The notes beneath the pieces were generated by a model. The model saw only the letters and a program-made list of their open reading frames with translations, made no database searches and had not been told where the DNA came from. DNA of 64,000 bases from assembly GCF_003086295.3 (NCBI RefSeq), contig NC_092048.1, positions 106,284,276-106,348,275 of the forward strand. Reading direction: 5' to 3'. This stretch comes from Arachis hypogaea (lineage: Eukaryota > Streptophyta > Magnoliopsida > Fabales > Fabaceae). The translations under genes were made by a program, and so were the position numbers. This document shows, piece by piece, positions 1 through 10,193 of this stretch (positions are counted from its first letter, which is position 1; every line of letters starts with the position of its first letter).

Positions 1-1178
1 TAAGATGGGCATTACTCTTTTAAGAGTTTGGTATAGAAATCAGAGACAGAAAAGGGTCAGAAAATCAAGTGGCTGACCACTTGTCTCGGATTGAACCAGT
101 AGAAGGGACATCTCCTCCCTCTACTGAGGTGTTTGAAACCTTTTCGGATGAGCAACTCTTTGCTACCCAGATGACAGCTTGGTTTGCCGATATTACAAAT
201 TACAAAGCAATAAGATTCATCCCCAAGGAATACAGTAAGCAGCAAGCCCAAAAACTCATTCATGATGCTAGATACTACTTGTGGGATTAACCATATCTCT
301 TTAAGAGATGCTCGGATGGGATAATCCGCCGCTGTGTGTCTCAAGAAGAGGCACATAAAATCCTATGGCACTGCCCTGGCTCAAATTATGGAGGACACTT
401 TGGAGGAGAGCGAAAAGCCACTAAAGTCCTCCAAAGTGGTTTCTACTGGGCCACACTCTTTAAGGATTCTCGCGAATTTGTCCGTCTCTGTGACAATTTC
501 CAAAGGGCTAGCAATCTCCCTCATGGTCACGACATGCCTCAGCAAGAAATTCTAGAGATTGAGCTGTTTGGTGTATGGGGTATAGACATCATGGGTCCTT
601 TCCCGCCCTCATACTCAAACACCTATATCCTTGTGGTAGTGGATTATGTGTCTAAATGGATTGAGGCAGTTGCATCACCCATGAACGACACTAGAGTAGT
701 GATGAAGTTCCTCCAAAAGAATATTTTCAGTAGGTCTGCTGTCTCTCAGACACTGATCAGTGATGGAGGAACTTATTTCTGTAACAAACAGCTTGACTCT
801 GTGTTGAGCTGATGTGGAGTTCGCTATAAAGTGGCCACCCCATATCATCCACAGAAAAATAGAAAAGCTGAAGTCTCAAATAGAGAACTAAAGAGAATCC
901 TGGAAAGAATGGTCAATACCTCTAGAAAGGATTTGGCAAGAAAACTTGACGATGCTCTCTGGTATACAAAACAGCTTTCAATAGGAATGTCACTATATCA
1001 ATTGGTGTATGGGAAGGCGTGCCACCTGCTAGTGGAGCTGGAACACAAGGCCTACTGGGCAACCAAACTCCTGAACCTTAATACAAAGGCAGCAGGAGAG
1101 AAACGGTTGCTCCAGCTAAATGAGTTGGATGAATGCTGACTTGCTGCATTTGAAAATGCAAAGATCTATAAAGAAAGG
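1..1178 (+). pseudogene. Element A pol fragment: RNase H tail and integrase, disrupted
   Basis: The fragment starts near the end of RNase H (ADHLSRIEP at about 75-105) and runs through most of the integrase. The zinc-binding region is at about 365-510, with [13 protein letters not shown] giving the first residues. In the second half the usual C-x2-C reads CDNF, so one cysteine is lost. The catalytic core shows WGIDIMGPF (about 575-600), ISDGGTYF (about 758-780) and the glutamate in KAEVSNREL (about 862-885). The normal TNGQAE context of that glutamate is degraded. In-frame stops are at 288-290, 810-812 and 1137-1139, all in the same frame, so decay is mainly by point mutation. The fragment ends at YKER, where N1 inserted. 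It cannot encode an active integrase. Confidence 0.9.
1174..1178. repeat. Left TSD (AAAGG) of element N1
   Basis: AAAGG directly precedes the TG of the N1 LTR and is repeated at 11868-11872 directly after the other LTR. The 5-bp size is usual for Ty3/gypsy integration. Confidence 0.95.
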
Positions 1179-2853
1179 TGGTGCACGAAATTGTGATCTC
1201 TAGTAACGGCGCCAAAAACTCAGTACGCACGTTCTCAGTCTCAAATTCTTTTTCGTTCACAACTTCGATACAACTAACCAGCAAGTGCACTGGGTCGTCC
1301 AAGTAATACCTTACGTGAGTAAGGGTCAAATCCCACGGAGATTGTTGGTATGAAGCAAGCTATGGTCATCTTGTAAATCTCAGTCAGGCGGATATTAAAT
1401 GGTTATGGAGTTTTCGAATAATAATAATAAATAAACAAAAAATAAAGATAGAGATACTTATGTAATTCATTGGTGAGAATTTCAGATAAGCGTATAGAGA
1501 TGCTTTCGTTCCTCTGAATCTCTACTTTCCTGCTGTCTTCATCCAATCAATCCTACTCCTTTCCATGGCAAGCTCTATGTAGGGCATCACCATTGTCAAT
1601 GGCTACATCCCATCCTCTCAGTGAAAAAGGTCCAAATGCTCTATCACGGCACGGCTAATCATCTGTCGGTTCTCGATCATACTGGAATAGGATTTACTAT
1701 CCTTTTGCGTCTGTCACTACGCGCCAGCACTCGCGAGTTTGAAGCTCGTCACAGCCATCCCTTCCCAGATCCTACTCGGAATACCACAGACAAGGTTTAG
1801 ACTTTCCGGATCTCAAGAATGGCCATCCATGGGTTCTAACTTATACCACAAAGATTCTAATATCTCGGACTCGGTCCCCTGTATTAGATATCTAAGAGAT
1901 ATTCATTCTAGCTTGTTTGCATGTAGAACGGAAGTGTTTGTCAGGCACGCGTTCATAAGTGAGAATGATGATGAGCGTCACATAATCATCACATTCATCA
2001 TGTTCTTGGGTGCGAATGGATATCTTAGAAGCGGAATAAGTTGAATTGAATAGAAAAGTAGTAGTACTTTGCATTAATCCATGAGGAACAGCAGAGCTCC
2101 ACACCTTAATCTATGGTGTGTAGAAACTCTACCGTTTGTAAATACATAAGTGATAAAGGTCCAGGCATGGCCGAGAGGCCAGCCCCCAAACGTGATCTAA
2201 AGATCAAAAGATAATCCAAAGATTAAAATACAATAGTAAAAAGTCCTATTTATACTAGACTAGCTACTAGGGTTTACAGAAGTAAGTAATTGATACAGAA
2301 ATCCACTTCTGGGGCCCACTTGGTGTGTGCTTGGGCTGAGCTTGAAGTTTACACGTGCAGATGCTTCTTTTGGAGTTGAACGCCAAGTTGAAACGTGTTT
2401 TTGGCCTTCAACTCTGGTTTGTGACGTGTTTCTGGCGTTTGACTCCAGAATGCAGCGTAGAACTGGCGTTCAACACCAGTTTGCGTCATCTAAACTCAGG
2501 CAAAGTATGGACTATTATATATTACTGGAAAGCCCTGGATGTCTACATTCCAACGCCGTTGAGAGTGTGCCATTCAGAGTTCTGTAGCTCCAGAAAATCC
2601 ACTTTGAGTGTAGAGAGATCAGAATCCAACAACATCAGCAGTCCTTCTTCAACCTCTGAATCTGATTTTTGCTCAAGTCCCTCAATTTCAGCTAGAAAAT
2701 ACCTGAAATAACAAAAAAACACACAAACTCATAGTAAAGTCCAGAAATGTGAATTTTTATTAAAAACTAATAAAAATATACTAAAAACTAACTAAATCAT
2801 ACTGAAAACTATGAAAAACAATGCCGAAAAGTGTATAAATTATCCGCTCATCA
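1179..2853 (-). repeat. 3' LTR of N1
   Basis: A 1675-bp LTR reading TGATGAGCGGATAA at its 5' end (right side) and ending CACCA at 1179. It has a minus-strand TATA box (TATAAATA, 2247-2254). Degenerate CTGGCGTT/AACGCC palindromes at about 2375-2490 lie upstream of that TATA in U3. A PBS-like stretch, AACGGCGCCAAAAACT, lies inside the LTR at 1205-1220. Confidence 0.95.
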
Positions 2854-2872
2854 CAACACCAAACTTACATTG

Positions 2873-2890
2873 TTGCTTGTCCCCAAGCAA
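2873..2890 (-). other. Hairpin upstream of N1 3' LTR
   Basis: Minus strand TTGCTTGGGGACAAGCAA has perfect 7-bp arms around a GGGA loop. It lies 19 nt before the LTR, and those 19 nt contain AAGTTTGGTGTTG rather than a plain polypurine tract. Confidence 0.85.
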
Positions 2891-3984
2891 CTGAAAATCA
2901 AATAGGATAAAAAGAAGAGAATATACTATAAATTCCAAAATATCAATGAAACTTAGCTCCAATCAGATGAGCGGGACTCCTAGCTTTTTGCCTCTTGAAT
3001 AGTTTTGGCATCTCACTTTATCCATTGAAGTTCAGAATGATTCGCATCTATAGGAACTCAGAGTTCAGATAGTGTTATTGATTCTCCTAGTTCAGTATGT
3101 TGATTCTTGAACACAGCTAATTTATAAGTCTTGGCCGTGGCCCTAAGCACTTTGTTTTCCAGTATTACCACCGGATACATAAATGCCACAGACACATAAC
3201 TGGGTGAACCTTTTCAGATTGTGACTCAGCTTTGCTAAAGTCCCCAATTAGAGGTGTCCAGGGTTCTTAAGCACACTCTGTTTTTGCTTTGGACATTGAC
3301 TTTAACCGCTCAGTCTCAAGTTTTCACTTGAGACCTTCACGCCACAAGCACATGGTTAGGGACAGCTTGGTTTAGCCGCTTAGGCCAAGATTTTATTCCT
3401 TTAGGCCATCCTATCCACTGATGCTCAAAGTCTTGAATCCTTTTTGTTACCCTTGCCTTTTGGTTTTAAGGGCTACTGGCTTTTTGCTCTTGCCTTTTGG
3501 TTTTAAGAGCTTTTGGCTTTATCTGCTTGCTTTTTCTTTTTCTCTCTTTTTTTTTGCTATTTCTTTCGCAAGCTTTTGTATATTCACTGCTTTTTCTTGC
3601 TTCAAGAATCAATTTTATGATTTTTCAGATTATCAAATAACATTTCTCCTTTTTCCTTATTCTTCAAGAGCCAATGTATTTAACATTCATAAACAACAAT
3701 TTCAAAAGACATATGCACTGTTCAAGCATTCATTCAGAAAACAAAAAGTATTGTCACGACATCAAAATAATTAAACTAGTTTCAAGGATGAATTTGAAAC
3801 CATGTACTTCTTGTTCTTTTGTAATTAAAACATTTTTCATTCAAGAGAGGTGATGGATTCATATTCACTACTTTAAGGCATAGACACTTGAATACTAATG
3901 ATCATGTAATAAGACACAAATCTAGATAAACATTTAACATAAAAACGAAAAACAGAAAATTTAAGAACAAGGAATGAGTCCACC
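2891..3984 (-). other. N1 3' spacer, no gene
   Basis: This noncoding region lies between ORF3 and the hairpin. Much of it is homologous to 15507-16397 (B) and 61556-62612 (C). It contains low-complexity A/G-rich tracts on the minus strand. Open frames here, such as a Phe-rich one on the plus strand, look like composition artefacts. Confidence 0.8.
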
Positions 3985-5139
3985 TTAGTGATGGTGGCGT
4001 TTTCTTCTTGAGGAACCAATGATGTCCTTGAGCTCTTCTATGTCTCTTCCTTGTCTTTGTTGCTCCTCCCTCATTGCTCTTTGATCTTCTCTAATTTCAT
4101 GGAGGATGATGGAGTGCTCTTGATATTTCACCCTTAGTTGTCCCATGTTGGAACTTAATTCTCCTAGGGAGGTGTTGATTTGCTCCCAAAAATTCTGTGG
4201 AGGAAAGTGCATCCCTTAAGGCATCTCAGGGATTTCTTGGTGATGATCTTCTTCATGCATCTCTTGAGATCCATGAATAGGCTCTCTTGTTTGCTCCATC
4301 CTTTTCTTAGTGATGGGCTTGTCCTCATCAATGAGGATATCTCCCTCTATGTCAATCCCAGCCGAATTGCATAGATGGCATATGAGGTGAGGAAAGGCTA
4401 ACCTTGCCCAAGTGGGGGACTTGTCAGCCACCTTGTAGAGTTCTTGAGGTATAATCTCATGAACCTCCACTTCCTCCCCAATCATGATACTATGGATCAT
4501 GATGGCCCGGTCTATAGTAACTTCAGACCGGTTGCTAGTGGGAATGATTGAGCGTTGAATGAACTCCAACCATCCTCTAGCTACAGGCTTAAGGTCCAAT
4601 CTTCTCAGCTGAACCGGTTTGCCTTTTGAGTCAATCTTCCATTGAGCTCCTTCCACACATATGTCCATGAGGAGTTGGTCCAACCATTGATCAAAGTTGA
4701 CTCTTCTTGTGTAGGGGCGTGCGTTTTCTTCTATCATTGGCAAGTTGAATGCTAGCCTTACATTTTTCGGACTAAAATCTAAGTATTTCCCCCGAACCAT
4801 GGTGAGATAATTCTTTGGGTTCGGGTTCTTACTTTGATCATGGTTCCTAGTGATCCATGCAATGGCATAGAACTCTTGAACCATTAGGATTCTGACTTGT
4901 TGAATGGGGTTGGTTAGAACTTCCCAACCTCTTCTTTGGATCTCATGTCAGATCTCCGGATACTCACTTTCCTTGAGTTTGAAAGGGACCTCGGGAATCA
5001 CCTTCTTCTTGGCCACAACATCATAGAAGTGGTCTTGATGGGCTTTGGAGATGAATCTCTCCATCTCCCATGACTCGGAGGTGGAAGCTTTTGTCTTCCC
5101 TTTCCCTTTTCTAGAGGTTTCTCCGGTTTTAGGTGCCAT
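3985..5139 (-). pseudogene. N1 ORF3: env-position plant transposon protein, two in-frame stops
   Basis: About 385 codons in one frame from ATG at 5139. A basic N-terminus (TSRKGKGKTKAS) is followed by ESWEMERFISKAHQDHFYDV. The central domain includes NYLTMVRGKYLDFSPKNVRL, RRLDLKPVARGWLEFIQRSI, PTSNRSEVTIDRAIMIHSIM and ELYKVADKSPTWAR. The C-terminus is a charged coiled coil (ILHEIREDQRAMREEQQ) with a basic RRKRHHH tail. In-frame stops lie at 4948-4950 (TGA) and 4213-4215 (TAA). I recall this type as the putative plant transposon protein domain (Transposase_32 in Pfam naming). It sits where Athila elements carry an env-like ORF, but I see no signal peptide or membrane segment. Its function is unknown. 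Confidence 0.8.
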
Positions 5140-5194
5140 CAATGGTAATGGAAAAACAAAAAGCTTATGCTTTTACCACACCAAACTTAGAATA

Positions 5195-5341
5195 TTGCTC
5201 GCCCTCGAGCAAGAGAAGAAAGAAAAGAAGAAGAAGAAGAAGAAGATATGGAGGAGAGTGAGGGAGAGGTGTATTCGGCCAAGGTATAGAAGATAGGGTT
5301 GTGTTGTGTGAAAATGAAGGAGGGATGGATTGGTTTATATA
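5195..5341 (-). promoter_or_regulatory. Putative internal promoter and leader hairpin of N1 ORF3
   Basis: TATATAAA lies on the minus strand at 5334-5341, about 200 nt before the ORF3 ATG. Between them is the hairpin TTGCTCGAGGGCGAGCAA (5195-5212), followed by CTAAGTTTGGTGTGG. The same set precedes ORF3 in A and B and partly in C, which supports an ORF3-specific transcript. No transcript data are available. Confidence 0.6.
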
Positions 5342-5687
5342 GTGAGGGGAGAGGGAGTAGGTTCGGCCATAGTGGGTGGGTTTGGGTGGGAAAGTGATTT
5401 TGAATTTTGAAGGTAGGTGGGGTTTATGGGGAAGAGTGGATGGATGTGAGTGGTGGTAGGTGGTAATAGGGAAGAGAGATTGAGGTGATTAGTGAAGGGT
5501 TTTGGGAAAGGGTGTTTATTGGGAAGAGAGGATGAATGAGAATAGGGGAGAGTATGAGTGGAGGTAGGTGGAGATCCTGTGGGGTCTACAGATCCTGAAG
5601 TGATCCTGTGGGGCCCACAAATCCTGAGGTGTCAAGGATTTACATCCTTGCACCAATTAGGCATGTAAAATGCCTTTGCATGCATTT

Positions 5688-5930
5688 CTGGCGTTTAAAC
5701 GCCGAAGTGATGCTTGTTCTGGGCGTTCAACGCCCATATGCAGCATAATTCTGGCGTTGAACGCCAGCTCCATGCTTGTTTCTGGCGTTCAGCGCCAGCT
5801 CTTCTCAGGGTGTATTCCTGGCATTTGAACGCCAGGATGTTGCTTGTTTCTGGCATTCAATGCCAGATCCATGCTCTGTTCTGGCGTTGAACGCCAGCCA
5901 GATGCTCCTTACTAGCGTTTAAACACCAGT
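5688..5930. repeat. Palindrome array CTGGCGTT-N-AACGCCAG (N1 3' region)
   Basis: About eight spaced near-palindromes of the CTGGCGTTGAACGCCAG or GGGCGTTCAACGCCC type, roughly 30 bp apart. They lie upstream of the internal ORF3 TATA. Some copies have both arms altered together (GGCATT with AATGCC). The flanking 5342-5687 is a G-rich spacer with no gene. Confidence 0.9.
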
Positions 5931-6077
5931 AAGACCTTCCTCCAGGGTGTGATTTTTCTTCTGCTGTTTTTTATTCTGTTTTTAATTTTTGTATTTATTT
6001 TGTGACTCCACATGATCATGAACCTAATAAAATATAAAAGAACAATAAAAATAAAAGTAGAATTAAATAAATAAAAA

Positions 6078-6125
6078 TTGGGTTGCCTCCCAACAAGCGC
6101 TTCTTTAATGTCAATAGCTTGACAG
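6078..6125 (-). other. Conserved post-ORF block (GTTGGGAGGCAACCC) of N1
   Basis: On the minus strand, AAGAAGCGCTTGTTGGGAGG runs on into CAACCCAA. It is shared with A, B, C, E and F at the same relative place, just after the upstream ORF. It can form a GTTGGG/CCCAAC stem. The role is unknown; a cis-acting RNA element is plausible. Confidence 0.8.
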
Positions 6126-6163
6126 TGGGCTCTCACGGAGCCACACAGGTGATCAGGTCAATT

Positions 6164-7413
6164 TTATAGACTCCCAACACCAAACTTAGAGTTTAGATGT
6201 GGGGATTCAATACCAAACTTAGAGTTTGGCTGGGGCCTCCCAACACCTAACTTAGAGTTTGATTGTGGGGGCTTTGGTTGACTCTGTACTGAGAGAAGCT
6301 TTTCATGCTTCCTCTCCATTGTTACAGAAGGATAGCCTTGGGCTTTAAACACAAGGTAGTCCCCATTCAATTGAAGGACTAATTCTTCTCTGTTAACATC
6401 TATCATAGCTCCTGCTGGGCTAGGAAAGGTCTTCCAAGGATGATGGATTCATCCTCATCCTTCCCAGTGTCTAGGATTATGAAATCAGCATGGATGTAAA
6501 GGCCTTCAACCTTTACTAGCACGTCCTCTACTTGTTCATAAGCCTGTTTTCTTGAATTGTCTGCCATTTCTAATGAGATTCTGGCAGCTTGCACCTCAAA
6601 GATTCCCATTTTCTCCATTACGGAGAGTGGTATGAGGTTTATCCCTGACCCAAGGTCACACAGAGCCTTCTCAAAGGTCATGGTGCCTATGGTACAAGGT
6701 ATTAAGAACTTTCCAGGATCTTGTTTCTTCTGAGGCAATGTCAGTTGATCCAGATCACTCAGTTCATTGATGAGCAAGGGAGGTTCATCTTCCCAAGTCT
6801 CATTACCAAATAATTTGGCATTCAGCTTTATGATTGCACCTAGGTACTTGGCAACTTGCTCTTTAGTAACATCCTCATTCACTTCAGAAGAAGAATACTC
6901 ATCAGAGCTCATGAAGGGCATAAGGAGGTTCATTGAAATCTCTATGGTCTCTAGATGAGCCTCAGAGTCCTTTGGTTCCTCAAAGGAAAACTCCTTGTTG
7001 ATCACTGGACGTCCCAGGAGGTCTTCCTTACTAGGATTCACGTCCTCTTCCTCTTTTGTGGGTTCGGCCATGATTGTTATATCAATGGCCTTGCACTCTC
7101 TCTTTGGATTCTCTTCTGTCTTGCTTGGGAGAGTACTAGGAGGTGTTTCAGTGATTTTCTTACTCAGCTGGCCCACTTGTGCCTCCAAATTTCTTATGGA
7201 GGACCTTGTTTCACTCATGAAACTTAAAGTGGCTTTGGACAGATCAGAGACTAAGTTTGCTAAATTAGAGGTATTTTGTTCAGAGTTCTCTATCTGTTGC
7301 TGAGAAGATGATGGAAAAGGCTTGCTATTGCTGAGCCTGTTTCTTCCACCATTATTAAAGCCTTGTTGAGGCTTTTGTTGATCCTTCCATGAGAAATTTG
7401 GATGATTTTCCAT
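6164..7413 (-). pseudogene. N1 gag C-terminus and aspartic protease
   Basis: The frame from 7413 begins in the gag tail (NHPNFSWKDQQKPQQGFNNG). It passes a heptad-like stretch (SSIRNLEAQVGQLSKKI) and an acidic linker, then the retroviral-type protease: KALCDLGSGINLIPLSVMEK with the catalytic Asp in DLG, and the flap-distal ESIILGRPFLA. A one-base deletion near 6414 shifts the frame. The rest continues from 6406 and ends in a repeat of the peptide SKFGV/SKLGV at about 6180-6270, each encoded by a copy of CTAAGTTTGGTGTT. No RT follows; the conserved block starts directly after. The linker differs from that in E and C, so N1 is a separate family. Confidence 0.85.
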
Positions 7414-8474
7414 GATGAATTATAGGTGTTTCCATAAGGTTCACCCATGTAATTTACCTCTGCTATTGCAGGGTTTTCAAGATCATAAGCTTCTTCTTCA
7501 GAAGATGTCTCTTTAGTACTGTTGGATGCATTTTGCCATCCATTCAGACTTTGGGAAATCATGTTGACTTGCTGAGTCAACACTTTGTTCTAAGCCAATA
7601 TGGCATTCAGAGCATCAATTTCAAGAACTCCCTTCTTCTGAGGCGTCCCACTATTCACAGAATTTCTCTCAGAAGTATACATGAATTGATTATTTGTAAC
7701 CATGTCAATAAGTTCTTGAACTTCTACAGACGTTTTCTTTAGGTGAATGGATCCACCTGCAGAATGGTCCAGTGACATCTTGGAGAACTCAGACAGACTA
7801 TAATAGAATATATCCAGAATGGTCCATTCTGAAAGCATGTCATGAGGACACCTTTTGGTCATCTTCTTGTATCTTTCCCAAGCTTCATAGGGGGATTCAC
7901 CATCTTTTTGCTTGAAGGTTTGAACATCCACTCTAAGCTTGCTCAGCTTTTGAAGAGGAAAGAACTTAGCCAAGAAGGCCGTGACCAGCTTATCCCAAGA
8001 GTTCAGGCTATCTTTAGGTTGTGAGTCCAACCATATTCTAGCTCTGTCTCTTACAGCAAAAGGGAAAAGCATGAGCCTGTAGACTTCAGGATCTACTCCA
8101 TTAGTCTTAACAGTCTCACAAATCTGCAGGAATTCAGTTAAAAACTGATAGGGATCTTCTTATGGAAGTCCATAGAATTTGCAGTTCTGTTGCATTAGAG
8201 CAACTAATTGAGGTTTCAGCTCAAAATTGTTTGCTCCAATGGTAGGGATTGAGATGCTTCTTCCATCAAACTTGGAAGTAGGTGTAGTATAATCACCAAG
8301 CATCCTCCTTGCATTATTATTATTTTTGGCTGCCATCTCCTTTTCTTGTTCGAAAATTTCAGTAATGTTGTCTCTGGGTTGTTGTAATTTAGCTTCTCTT
8401 AGTTTTCTTTTCAGAGTCCTTTCAGGTTCTGGATCAGCTTCAACAAGAATGCCCTTTTCCTTGTTCCTGCTCAT
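7414..8474 (-). pseudogene. N1 gag, with two stops and a frameshift
   Basis: Starts at ATG 8474. A basic N-terminus (ERTLKRKLREAKLQQ) leads to the retrotransposon gag core: NFELKPQLVALMQQNCKFYG, LFPFAVRDRARIWLDSQP, AFLAKFFPLQKLSKLRVD and PYEAWERYKKMTKRCPHDML. Stops are at 8160-8162 and 7590-7592 in one frame. A one-base deletion near 7408 shifts into the protease frame at 7413. The same gag core is seen in E (34383-35175) and C (43010-43530). Gag would form the particle that packages the element RNA. This copy is inactive. Confidence 0.88.
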
Positions 8475-10169
8475 ATGAAAGAGAAGAGAACAAAAAAAGA
8501 AGAGGAATCCTCTATGTTACAGTAAAGAGGTTTCTTATTATTAGTAGAAGAAGAAATGGAATAAGAGTGAAGAAGAATGGATAATCCAAACACAAGGGTG
8601 AGGATAGGAGCAGAGACATGAGATGAGGAGAAGTATTAGTAAGTAATTAAATAAATAGAAGAAGATGAGAGGGAGGAGTTTTCAAAAATTAATTAAAATA
8701 AAAAATTAAAGTTAAATTTCGAAAATTAAGTTTGAAATTAAATTAAATTAAAATTAAAACAATTAGTTAATTAAAAAGGAAATTTGAAAAAGAGGGAAGT
8801 GTTTTTGAAAATTAGAGAGGGAAGAGTAGTTAGGTGGTTTTGAAAAAGATAATAAACAAACAAAAAGTCAATTAGTTAGTTGAAAAAGATTTGAAAATCA
8901 AATTTGAAAAGATAAGAAGATAAGAAGATAGAGAAGATATTTTAAAATCAAATTTTTAAAAAAAAATTATGATTTGAAAAGATATGATAGAAAGATATGA
9001 TTAAAATTAGTTTTGAAAAAGATTTGAATTTTAAAATCAAAATTAATGACTTGACTCACAAGTAATCACAAGATATGATTCTAGAACTTAAAGTTTGAAT
9101 CTTTCTTAACAAGAAAGTAACAAACTTGAAATTTTTGAATCAAAACATTAATTGTTGATAATATTTTCAAAAATTATGAGATAAAATTAAGAAAAATATT
9201 TTTGAAAAATATTTTTAAAATTTTTCGAAAATAAATAAGAAAAATGAAGAAGATTTGATTTTTGAAAAAGATTTTGAAAAAGATAAGATTTTCAAATTGA
9301 AAATTTGATTTGACTCATAAGGAACAACTAGATTTTAAAAATTTTGAAAAAGTCAACTCAAATTTTCGAAAATTTATGAGAGAAAAAGGGAAAGATATTT
9401 TTTTTTTATTTTTGAATTTTTAATGAGGAAAGAGAAAAACATGAAAAATAACACATAACATAAAAATTATGAATCAAAACACACAATGCATGCAAGAACA
9501 CTATGAATGTCAAGATGAACACCAAGAACACTTTGAAGATCAAGATGAACATCAAGACTTTATTTTTTTGAAAGATTTTCAAGAAAAGAAAACATGCAAG
9601 ACACCAAACTTAGAAATTTTTAATTTTTAGACACCATGAATGTAAGAATGCATATGAAAAACACCATACAACATAAAACAATATAATATGAAGATCAAAC
9701 AAGAAAGTTTATCAAGAACAAAGATCATAATGAATGCAATGCATGAATGCAATTTTCGAAAAATGCAAGATGAATATGCAATTGACACCAAACTTAAAAG
9801 TTGACTCAAGACTCAAACAAGAAACATAATATTTTTGATTTTTATGATTTTATAATTTAATTTTTTTTGTATTTTATTTTTTTTTTCGAAAACATATAGG
9901 AAAAAGGAAGTAATGAATTCAAAGTCCTCAATCAAAATCCCATGAATCATACCAAGTTAGTCTAAAGCTTGATGGCCAGACAAGCTTCAGCTTATTATTA
10001 TGAAACTCAAGAATTCATTCTTAAAAAGTTAGAATAATTTTCGAAAACAAAAGGAAAAAAATTTTTTTGAAAGATTTTTGAAAACAATTTTTTTTTGAAA
10101 ATAAAACGAAAAAGAAAATTACCTAATCTGAGCAACAAGATGAACCGTCAGTTGTCCAAACTCGAACAA
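8475..10169 (-). other. N1 5' leader, AT-rich and noncoding
   Basis: A 1.7-kb leader between PBS and gag, very A-rich on the plus strand. It has copies of the ACACCAAACTTA motif (about 9601-9613 and 9785-9797) and near-duplicate AAGATGAACACCAAGAACAC units at about 9510-9560. No ORF is supported. Confidence 0.8.
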
Positions 10170-10187
10170 TCCCCGGCAACGGCGCCA
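10170..10187 (-). other. N1 primer binding site, tRNA-Asp type
   Basis: Minus strand TGGCGCCGTTGCCGGGGA is complementary to the 3' end of plant tRNA-Asp(GUC) including CCA, as I recall that tRNA. It begins 6 nt inside the 5' LTR. Confidence 0.92.
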
Positions 10188-10193
10188 AAAACT

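Noticed and set aside
3421..3774. 117-aa Phe/Leu-rich frame
   Set aside because: Antisense to the A/G-rich 3' spacer of N1, which is shared noncoding sequence in B and C.
3985..5139. ORF3 as a true viral envelope gene
   Set aside because: Position fits, but no signal peptide, membrane segment or cleavage site is visible. The family is better described as a plant transposon protein of unknown role.
10170..10187. tRNA gene fragment
   Set aside because: Only the 18 nt complementary to the tRNA-Asp 3' end are present, next to an LTR. It is a primer binding site.
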